A DNA stretch of 6,737 nt from Pseudomonadota bacterium (lineage in GTDB: Bacteria; Pseudomonadota; Alphaproteobacteria; Sphingomonadales; Sphingomonadaceae): contig JAEVYW010000110.1 of assembly GCA_023392555.1 (NCBI GenBank), positions 1-6,737 of the forward strand. Reading direction: 5' to 3'. Below the pieces are notes generated by a model that saw only the letters and a program-made list of their open reading frames with translations, had not been told where the DNA came from and did not search any database. Below, piece after piece: positions 1-4,479 of this stretch. The position numbers were made by a program, and so were the translations under genes. Position 1 is the stretch's first letter. Every line of letters begins with the position of its first letter.

Positions 1-648
1 CGCGTGATCGTCGGCAGCCACGCGACGGAGACGCCGATGATGGCCGCGCTGCTGCGCTTCGTCAGCGTCCACCCGTGGTGGAACACTCCGCCCGAACTGG
101 CGAAGAAGTCGGTCGCTCCGGGCGTCCTCAAGGAAGGGCTAAGCTACCTCACCGACCGTGACTACCAGGTGCTGTCGGACTGGACCGACGACGCGCAGCC
201 GATCGACCCCGCAACGGTCGACTGGAAGGCGGTTGCCGACGGGTCGACTACCGTTCGCCTGCGCCGCGGCCCGGGCGAGTGGAATTCGAAGGGCAATTAC
301 AAGTTCAACATGCCCAACGACTTCGGCAACTACCTCCACGACGTCCCCAATCACGAGCGTGACCTGTTCAAGAAGGACGACCGCTGGATCTCCAACGGCT
401 GCATTCGGCTCGAGGACGCACCGCGGCTCGCCAAATGGCTGTTCGGCCGAGTGCCGAAGGGTGAGGATTCCAAGACCGAAGTGAACGTCGATTTGGACCA
501 GCCGGTGCCGGTCTACATCACGTACCTGACCGCCGAAGCGACGGCTGACGGCGCGAAGTTCCGGGCCGACCCGTACAAACGCGATCCGGCACTGCTCGCC
601 CGCTATTTCAGCGAGGGCAAGAGCCAGGTCGCCTCGCTCGATCGTTGA
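1..648 (+). CDS. L,D-transpeptidase, YcbB/LdtD type, C-terminal part (5' partial)
   Basis: The frame is already open at base 1: the first codon (CGC) gives Arg and the protein reads RVIVG straight from the window edge, which matches the interior 'RVIVG' segment of YcbB-type enzymes. The true start therefore lies upstream, and the GTG at 4 is an internal Val. The YkuD catalytic motif is SNGCIRL at residues 130-136 (counted from base 4), with Cys133 as nucleophile, and the partner His112 sits in YLHDVP, 21 residues before it as expected. Enzymes of this family form meso-DAP to meso-DAP (3-3) crosslinks in peptidoglycan, or attach proteins to it, in the periplasm. The missing N-terminal part would carry the signal peptide and usually a peptidoglycan-binding domain. 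The gene ends with TGA 33 bases before the next gene on the same strand, so the two are probably co-transcribed. Family assignment is confident; the substrate is inferred. Confidence 0.93.
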   Translation, partial: RVIVGSHATETPMMAALLRFVSVHPWWNTPPELAKKSVAPGVLKEGLSYLTDRDYQVLSDWTDDAQPIDPATVDWKAVADGSTTVRLRRGPGEWNSKGNYKFNMPNDFGNYLHDVPNHERDLFKKDDRWISNGCIRLEDAPRLAKWLFGRVPKGEDSKTEVNVDLDQPVPVYITYLTAEATADGAKFRADPYKRDPALLARYFSEGKSQVASLDR

Positions 649-681
649 TTGCGCTAACCGCCGCACTATCTCGCGACAGAA

Positions 682-1329
682 ATGCCCAGCAGTTCGAACT
701 TCGGGCCGATGCCCTTCGACGACAAGCTCCAGCGGCTATGGCGCCAAAGCGTGCGATTTGCCGTCCGGGTCGCGATTGCGTTCGGCCTGTCCGCGGCCAG
801 CGCGATCATGTTGGCCGCCGCAGTTGCCGACAACGCGTTCGTGCAGATCCTCATCACCGGGTTCGCGGCAATTGCCTTCTGGATCCCGTGGCTGCTGCTG
901 ATCCTGGGGATCGAGCGCATGTTCACGCGCCGTCCGAGGCCTGCTTCGCGCCAGACGATCGATGTCACTGCGTCGCCGGTGGCATCGGGCTGGGACCGGC
1001 TCGTTGCCGTCGCGCCGCGCCAATCGGAGCGCATTCGCGTGCTTCAGCGCTCGGTCGAGCGTTCCCGCACTTCGTTGGGCAACGAGAAGCTCGACCCGGA
1101 TGCGCATGACCTGTGCGTGCTGATCGACCGCCGCCTGCCTGAACTCATCGACCGCGAGCTGGACGAGTTGCCGCCCGACGACCGCGACCGCGGCAAGCGT
1201 GTCGATGATCTGATCGACCTCGTCGAGCAGTTCGCTCGCCACTGCAGCCGCAGCGGGCAGAGCGATCCGCGCTTCAACGCCGAAGTCCTGCGCCGGCGCT
1301 TCGAAGAGCGCCTTTCCAACCCGCTCTAG
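682..1329 (+). CDS. Two-helix inner-membrane protein of unknown function
   Basis: I do not recognise a family. The 215-residue product has a short polar N-terminus, two hydrophobic segments at about residues 26-49 and 54-77 joined by a short turn, a basic stretch after the second (RMFTRRPRPASR), and then a soluble, highly charged, probably all-helical domain from about 100 to 212. By the positive-inside rule both ends should be cytoplasmic. The soluble part is rich in Arg, Asp and Glu, for example the stretch at 157-180. It starts at ATG 682, 33 bases after the transpeptidase stop; no clear ribosome binding site precedes it, and ATG 709 (MPFDDKLQ) is a possible alternative start. Its stop TAG shares a CTAG with the stop of the convergent ArsR gene. 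Base composition matches the neighbours, so it looks like a resident gene. A link to cell-wall metabolism is suggested only by position. Confidence 0.8.
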   Translation: MPSSSNFGPMPFDDKLQRLWRQSVRFAVRVAIAFGLSAASAIMLAAAVADNAFVQILITGFAAIAFWIPWLLLILGIERMFTRRPRPASRQTIDVTASPVASGWDRLVAVAPRQSERIRVLQRSVERSRTSLGNEKLDPDAHDLCVLIDRRLPELIDRELDELPPDDRDRGKRVDDLIDLVEQFARHCSRSGQSDPRFNAEVLRRRFEERLSNPL

Positions 1330-1649
1330 CGCTCCAGCTCTCGCTGAAGCTTCGCCAGCCGCGCGGTCGCACTCGCCGCGTGCGGGCCGATCCACCGTTC
1401 GTGAATGTCCTGAATGGGCACGACGTTTAGGTGATTCCAGCGCTCACGCCCGCGGCGGATGGGGATCACGAGCTCCGCGTCTTCCAGCACCTTCAGATGC
1501 TGCATCACCGTGCAGCGGTCGATGTCGGGAAAGTGCGCGACGAGCGTGCCCGTGGTGAGCGGCTGATCGCGAAGATCGTCGAGGATCTGCCGCCGCACCC
1601 CATGGCCCAGAGCCTTGAAGATACGGTCGTGGCGCTCTGAAATTGACAT
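1326..1649 (-). CDS. ArsR-type winged-helix repressor of the ArsR/SRPBCC pair
   Basis: The 107-residue length and layout are typical of the small ArsR family. An N-terminal helix (ISERHDRIFKALGHGVRRQIL) leads into a helix-turn-helix at about 31-56 (LTTGTLVAHF, then CTVMQHLKVLE), followed by the wing (PIRRGRERWNHLN). The segment RERWNHLNVVPIQDIHERWI is characteristic of ArsR proteins encoded next to SRPBCC genes. There is no metal-binding CxC motif, only one Cys at 46, so it should not be an arsenic or cadmium sensor; a small organic ligand or unknown signal is more likely. The start is ATG at 1649-1647. An in-frame TAG lies four codons upstream, so no earlier start is possible, and no Shine-Dalgarno sequence precedes it, which suggests a leaderless mRNA. 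It is divergent from the SRPBCC gene, and the inverted repeat at its own start codon predicts autorepression plus repression of the partner. Confidence 0.93.
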   Translation of the reverse strand: MSISERHDRIFKALGHGVRRQILDDLRDQPLTTGTLVAHFPDIDRCTVMQHLKVLEDAELVIPIRRGRERWNHLNVVPIQDIHERWIGPHAASATARLAKLQRELER

Positions 1650-1672
1650 GTTATAAGACTATAACATATAGC
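1643..1672 (+). promoter_or_regulatory. Sigma70-type promoter of the SRPBCC gene
   Basis: A consensus -35 hexamer TTGACA (1643-1648) is followed, after 18 bases, by TATAGC (1667-1672), four of six matches to the -10 consensus. The predicted transcript would begin near 1679, giving a leader of about 20 bases that contains the ribosome binding site of the SRPBCC gene. The -35 lies inside the first codons of the divergent repressor gene. No other -35 this good was noticed in the gaps of the window. Confidence 0.65.
1648..1667. promoter_or_regulatory. Perfect 8+8 inverted repeat, likely ArsR operator
   Basis: ATGTTATA (1648-1655) and TATAACAT (1660-1667) are exact reverse complements around the spacer AGAC. 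A/T-rich two-fold symmetric sites of this size are what dimeric ArsR proteins bind. It lies in the divergent gap, includes two bases of the repressor start codon, and occupies exactly the spacer between the candidate -35 and -10 of the SRPBCC promoter. Binding would block both genes. The symmetry is seen directly; binding by the adjacent repressor is inferred. Confidence 0.8.
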
Positions 1673-1685
1673 GCCGACTCACAAG
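1658..1685 (-). promoter_or_regulatory. Candidate promoter for a leaderless repressor transcript
   Basis: On the minus strand TATAGT (1663-1658) is a five-of-six -10 match, and the A of the ATG at 1649 lies eight bases after its last base, which is where transcription would be expected to start. A weak -35 such as CTTGTG (1685-1680) lies 16 bases upstream. Together with the lack of a ribosome binding site this supports transcription starting at the start codon itself. The -10 is inside the operator. Confidence 0.45.
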
Positions 1686-1698
1686 CAGGAGAGTCGCA

Positions 1699-2190
1699 AT
1701 GGACCTCAAATTCCGCGTTGCCGCGCGCGTCGCTCGCCCGGTTCACGAGGTGTTCGAAGCGGTCGCCGATCCGGCCAAGCTGTCCAACTATTTCACGACC
1801 GGCGGCGCGAGGGGCCGGCTCGAAACCGGCGCTACGGTGACATGGGACTTCGCGGACTTTCCCGGCGCCTTCCCGGTCGAGGTCGTCGAGGTCGTGCCCG
1901 ACCAGAAGATCGTGCTCTGCTGGGACGCAAGCGAGGGCGAGGCGCCGAACCTGCCTGACAGTGAGCGGCCGGCCGAGGTGCCGCCCTACAAGACCACGGT
2001 CACCATGACCTTCGAACCGCTCGACAACGACACCCGCACCCTGATCGAGATCCGCGAGGAAGGCTGGCGCGAGACCGAAGGCGCGCTCAAGGCCAGCTAC
2101 GGCAATTGCCAGGGCTGGGCGCAAATGCTCGCCGCGCTCAAAGCTTGGGCGGAATATGGCATCAACCTGCGCGAGGGAATGTACAAGTAA
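1699..2190 (+). CDS. SRPBCC (START/AHSA1-like) domain protein
   Basis: The 163-residue cytoplasmic protein is a single SRPBCC domain. It opens with the typical first strand and helix (FRVAARVARPVHEVFEAVADPAKLSNYF), continues through glycine-rich strands (GARGRLETGATVTWDF, then FPVEVVEVVPDQKIVLCW), a later strand pair (TTVTMTFEPL and TRTLIEIREEGW), and ends with the long C-terminal helix over residues 137-152 (NCQGWAQMLAALKAWA). In AHSA1-like members this fold holds hydrophobic ligands in a deep cavity; many are of unknown function and are encoded beside an ArsR repressor, as here. The start ATG is set by AGGAGAG (1687-1693), five bases upstream. Expression is probably controlled by the operator inside its promoter, so the protein may be induced when the repressor releases DNA. 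The ligand cannot be told from sequence. Confidence 0.92.
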   Translation: MDLKFRVAARVARPVHEVFEAVADPAKLSNYFTTGGARGRLETGATVTWDFADFPGAFPVEVVEVVPDQKIVLCWDASEGEAPNLPDSERPAEVPPYKTTVTMTFEPLDNDTRTLIEIREEGWRETEGALKASYGNCQGWAQMLAALKAWAEYGINLREGMYK

Positions 2191-2272
2191 GCGGCTGCCT
2201 CGCCACTAACCTCCGATAGGATTGACGCTACCAACCACGCCGTTCCATTCCCTGTCCGTAATGATCCTACGC

Positions 2273-2279
2273 AGGAGGG
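2273..2279 (+). promoter_or_regulatory. Strong ribosome binding site of the 38-residue gene
   Basis: AGGAGGG sits five bases before ATG 2285 and is among the best Shine-Dalgarno matches in the window. It is the main reason to call the short reading frame that follows a gene. Confidence 0.6.
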
Positions 2280-2284
2280 TGGGG

Positions 2285-2401
2285 ATGTCCCTTGCGTTAT
2301 CGCTGGTTGAGCGGCTGCACCACGGCCTGCTCTTCGCCTTGTCGCCATCTTATCGGCAGGTCCGCAAAAGGCTCGACGGACTTCGCGCGCCGCTGGGCTA
2401 G
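2285..2401 (+). CDS. Small protein of 38 residues, unknown function
   Basis: This short frame encodes a basic peptide. It begins MSLALSLVERLHHGLLFALS, a hydrophobic and probably amphipathic helix, and continues with a basic tail containing YRQVRKRL. Four things support it: a near-perfect ribosome binding site five bases upstream, G or C at roughly 70% of third codon positions as in resident genes, placement in a gap not explained otherwise, and a stop TAG that shares its CTAG with the stop of the convergent HD-GYP gene, the same arrangement seen at 1326-1329. TTGACG (2222-2227) upstream could be a -35, but I see no good -10. The length is too short for a signal peptide plus mature domain; a membrane-associated small protein is possible. 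I know no family for it. It could still be a chance frame. Confidence 0.5.
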   Translation: MSLALSLVERLHHGLLFALSPSYRQVRKRLDGLRAPLG

Positions 2402-3753
2402 ACAACGACCTCTCGCAACGCGGTGAAGCATTCGCCGTCCACGGCGTTGCCGACTTCCGCTTCGATGATCGCGAGCGCGTCCGTCACGCTCATTGCTCCA
2501 CGATACGGCCGGTCGGCGGTTAGGGCGTCGTAGAAATCGCAGATGGTGATGATCCGCGTGTCGCGGGTGATCTGATGATCCGCGAGGCCCAGCGGATAGC
2601 CCTTTCCGTCGAGCCGCTCGTGGTGCGCCGCGGCGACGGGAGCGATGTCCGACAAGGCCGAAATCCGCGCGAGGATCTCCTGCGTGTGCGAGGCGTGCGA
2701 GCGCATGATCTCCCACTCCGCCTCGTCGAGCTTTCCCGGTTTGTCGAGGATCATGTTCGAAACGCCGAGCTTGCCCACGTCGTGCAGCAGGGCCGCGCGA
2801 TAAAGCCACCGCCTCCGCGCCTCCGGCACGCCAAGACGCCTGCCGATCAGCCCCGCAAATTCGGCAACGCGCGTCGAGTGTCCCGCGGTGTAGGGGCTCT
2901 TCGCATCGATGACCTGGCCGAACGCCGCAGCGATGGCGTCGAGATAATCGTCGTCCACCGGTACCGCGGTCTCGGCTGGCGCAAGCGCGACCAGATAGGA
3001 ATCGAGCAGCGGCGATTTGAGCGTGAGCCAGAAGCTGTCGCGTGCGGCGATGCCGTTGAAGACTTCGACCAGAGCGGGATCGAGCCATGTGCCGGAGCGG
3101 CGACCCACCTCCGCAATCGCCGCCTGGCGGCCCGCGTGCGAATGGAACACGTCCGCGACCTGGGCCAGCAGGGCAATGCGCGCGAACAACGGGATGGCTT
3201 CGCCCTGCAGATGACCCGGCCGGCCCGAGCCGTCCCAATGCTCGTCGAGTGCGTAAATGCCGTCGCAGACCGCGTCCGAAAAGCGCAGCGATCGTGCGAT
3301 GTCGGCTCCGCGAGTGCAGCGCGAAAGGATCATCTCGTCGGCGATCGCGACGCCATTCTTAAGGATGTTGCCGACGGCTGCTGCCCGGCGCCCGAAGCTG
3401 CTTTCGCGTGCCGTCTTCGCGAACACGAAATGGAGCGTCGCCGCGAGGCTCGTCCCGACGGTCTTGAAGCCCTGTTTGAACGCAAGGTCGTCAGCCTGGT
3501 ACAGCTCGCAAATCCGGGCGGCATTGCTGCTGCAGCCAAGGTCCTTCAGCAGCAGCGTGTAGTAGAGGTCGTGGAGCTCCGCCGGGGCCAAACCAAGAGC
3601 GCGGCCGATATGGCTGCCGATCCAGCAACTGCGAACGCCGTGCCCGGCCGGCTGGCCCTCGGTGATGTCGAGCGCATAGCTGAACGCTCCGACCAGTTCG
3701 GCGAGCGTCACTTGTCCCGCGCGGGATCCGGCAATGATCGGCTGGTGCAGCAT
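2398..3753 (-). CDS. Tandem HD / HD-GYP phosphohydrolase, N-terminal HD domain degenerate
   Basis: The C-terminal half (about 265-435 of 451) is a canonical HD-GYP domain: GHSTRV with His292, HDVGKLG with His324 and Asp325, His353, HHERLDGKGYP at 377-387, and DFYDALTADRPYR at 406-418. Such domains hydrolyse cyclic di-GMP or related cyclic dinucleotides with a bound metal centre. The N-terminal half resembles a second HD domain (AGHGVRSCWIGSHIG, then LLLKDLGCSSNA, then DEHWDGSGRPG), but HD has become KD at 70-71, HHE has become LDE and GYP has become GRP, so it should be non-catalytic. This resembles a family in which the same two-part region precedes a C-terminal LuxR helix-turn-helix; here the protein ends 16 residues after the HD-GYP core with no DNA-binding domain. 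There is no membrane segment. The start at 3753 follows an in-frame TAG 15 bases upstream and lacks a good ribosome binding site; GTG at 3711 (VTLAELVG) is an alternative that would fit the usual N-terminus better. Confidence 0.92.
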   Translation of the reverse strand: MLHQPIIAGSRAGQVTLAELVGAFSYALDITEGQPAGHGVRSCWIGSHIGRALGLAPAELHDLYYTLLLKDLGCSSNAARICELYQADDLAFKQGFKTVGTSLAATLHFVFAKTARESSFGRRAAAVGNILKNGVAIADEMILSRCTRGADIARSLRFSDAVCDGIYALDEHWDGSGRPGHLQGEAIPLFARIALLAQVADVFHSHAGRQAAIAEVGRRSGTWLDPALVEVFNGIAARDSFWLTLKSPLLDSYLVALAPAETAVPVDDDYLDAIAAAFGQVIDAKSPYTAGHSTRVAEFAGLIGRRLGVPEARRRWLYRAALLHDVGKLGVSNMILDKPGKLDEAEWEIMRSHASHTQEILARISALSDIAPVAAAHHERLDGKGYPLGLADHQITRDTRIITICDFYDALTADRPYRGAMSVTDALAIIEAEVGNAVDGECFTALREVVV

Positions 3754-3780
3754 CGCGACGCTGACCTAGTCCGACATGGG

Positions 3781-3816
3781 TTAGGAATTACCTAAGGGCG
3801 CCGAGCCGTACCCTTA
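3781..3816. promoter_or_regulatory. Overlapping inverted repeats upstream of the HD-GYP gene
   Basis: TTAGG (3781-3785) and CCTAA (3791-3795) form a symmetric pair around AATTA. TAAGGG (3793-3798) and CCCTTA (3811-3816) form a second pair around a 12-base loop, sharing bases with the first. They lie 28-63 bases upstream of the HD-GYP start, in its likely promoter zone, so they may be protein-binding sites; alternatively they are debris at the edge of the adjacent repeat copy. No confident -10 or -35 was found here. Confidence 0.35.
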
Positions 3817-3845
3817 AGTCTGCAATGGGTGGAAAGCGGACACTT
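3813..3845 (+). repeat. Dispersed palindromic repeat, copy 1 (diverged)
   Basis: The 22-base core at 3820-3841 matches copy 2 except at its second base and copy 3 except at one loop base. It contains GCAATGGGTGGAAAGCGGAC. The left arm (CTTAAGTCTGC) and the right side (GCGGACACTT) pair only imperfectly, and the conserved TAGCGTC tail of the other copies is missing. It lies between the divergent HD-GYP gene and the small plus-strand gene and has the same orientation as the other two copies. Confidence 0.85.
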
Positions 3846-3877
3846 CAAGGCTATGCTTCTCGCATCGGGGGATGACG

Positions 3878-4081
3878 ATGACGCAGCAGGAAGAAAGATT
3901 GCTTCGAGCGCTGGCATCTATGTGCCAGCAATACCTCGACCACGCAGGTGTCTTAGATAATTCCTGGATGAGCGCTGGTGAGGACGCGATGGCTGTCCTC
4001 GCTGATTACGGCCTCATCGAGATTGAGGGTCGAGGCGGCACTTGGACCGAAAAGGGCAAGGCGCTTCTTGCCACCTGCTGA
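3878..4081 (+). CDS. Small soluble protein of unknown function, 67 residues
   Basis: The product begins MTQQEERLLRALASMCQQYL and ends with GGTWTEKGKALLATC. It is probably helical, with a short C-terminal part (ADYGLIEIEGRGGTWTEKGKALL) that resembles the wing and last helix of small winged-helix proteins; this is a resemblance only, and I do not recognise a named family. Two ATG codons compete: 3872, which has no room for a ribosome binding site, and 3878, which is preceded at five bases by GGGGGA (3867-3872); I chose 3878. The stop TGA (4079-4081) lies within the left arm of repeat copy 2. Base composition is lower than in neighbouring genes (32 of 60 G+C in bases 3901-3960), which may mean recent arrival. 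It stands between repeat copies 1 and 2 and is convergent with the membrane protein gene. Confidence 0.72.
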   Translation: MTQQEERLLRALASMCQQYLDHAGVLDNSWMSAGEDAMAVLADYGLIEIEGRGGTWTEKGKALLATC

Positions 4082-4115
4082 TGTCCGCAATGGGTGGAAA
4101 GCGGACGCTAGCGTC
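4078..4115 (+). repeat. Dispersed palindromic repeat, copy 2
   Basis: This 38-base unit is identical to copy 3 at 33 positions and has the same layout: left arm CTGATGTCCGC, 12-base loop, right arm GCGGACGCTAG, tail CGTC. The arms pair perfectly over the inner GTCCGC/GCGGAC. The right side also forms a perfect 12-base palindrome (GACGCTAGCGTC, 4104-4115). It contains the stop codons of both flanking convergent genes: TGA at 4079-4081 on plus and TAG at 4110-4108 on minus. The hairpin could also act as a two-way transcription terminator, although no T-tract follows it. Confidence 0.9.
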
Positions 4116-4419
4116 TCAGCTTCCAGAAGAGTGTTCTCGACCAAAAACCAACGGAAACAATCAGGGTCCAGAACGGCACGGCGAGCAGCGCAAGGCCCAT
4201 GAACAAACCATAGCCATATTCAGCGCAGCGCTCTTCTGTGGAACGCCCTATAACTAGCGGGCAGCCATCGGAGACCTGAACCGCTGCAACCAACAGGATC
4301 GGCACGCTCGCAACGAGCAAAAGCGCAATCAATCGAAGTGCAGCGCTTCGGATGAAGTTGCAGGTCAACCCCAGCAAGAAAGCCGTAGCAGCACAACCAA
4401 CGAGAAGTTCGACGATCAT
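4108..4419 (-). CDS. Small three-helix membrane protein, unknown function
   Basis: The 103-residue product is strongly hydrophobic, with membrane segments at about residues 3-22, 27-48 and 71-95. A loop of about 20 residues between the second and third holds two Cys and several charged residues (DGCPLVIGRSTEERCAEYG), which could form a disulphide if periplasmic. The C-terminus is basic (FWKLRR), consistent with a cytoplasmic end. I do not recognise the family. The ATG at 4419 has only a poorly spaced AAGG upstream. The last codons and stop (AGA CGC TAG) lie in repeat copy 2, so the present C-terminus may have been created by repeat insertion. G+C is about 52% in two lines counted by hand (4201-4260 and 4321-4380), well below the flanking peptidase gene. 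It may be a real accessory gene or a degraded remnant. Confidence 0.62.
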   Translation of the reverse strand: MIVELLVGCAATAFLLGLTCNFIRSAALRLIALLLVASVPILLVAAVQVSDGCPLVIGRSTEERCAEYGYGLFMGLALLAVPFWTLIVSVGFWSRTLFWKLRR

Positions 4420-4441
4420 ACCTTAGGTTGGCATGCACGGA

Positions 4442-4479
4442 CTAATGTCTGCAATGGGTCGAAAGCGGACATTAGCGTC
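4442..4479 (+). repeat. Dispersed palindromic repeat, copy 3 (best hairpin)
   Basis: The left arm CTAATGTCTGC (4442-4452) and right arm GCGGACATTAG (4465-4475) pair over all 11 positions with one G-T wobble, around the loop AATGGGTCGAAA. The conserved tail CGTC follows. The right arm supplies the stop TAA (4474-4472) of the M20 peptidase gene on the minus strand, in the same place and frame as copy 2 supplies a stop to the membrane protein gene. The element resembles palindromic repeats scattered in alphaproteobacterial genomes. Confidence 0.9.

Noticed and set aside
4..6. GTG at base 4 as the start of the first gene
   Set aside because: The frame is open to the window edge and the preceding codon completes the conserved RVIVG; the catalytic domain would be headless if it started here.
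2575..3795. 406-residue plus-strand frame opposite the HD-GYP gene
   Set aside because: Antisense shadow of a gene with unmistakable HD-GYP motifs; composition is Arg/Ala-rich with no recognisable domain or ribosome binding site.
4042..4257. Plus-strand frame that includes MSAMGGKRTLA
   Set aside because: It runs through repeat copy 2 and antisense to the membrane protein gene. The MSAMGGK stretch is simply the translated repeat, a known kind of false protein.
3813..4479. Three similar repeats as a possible CRISPR array
   Set aside because: Spacing is 265 and 364 bases with genes between, the units are hairpins with variable arms, and no cas gene is present.
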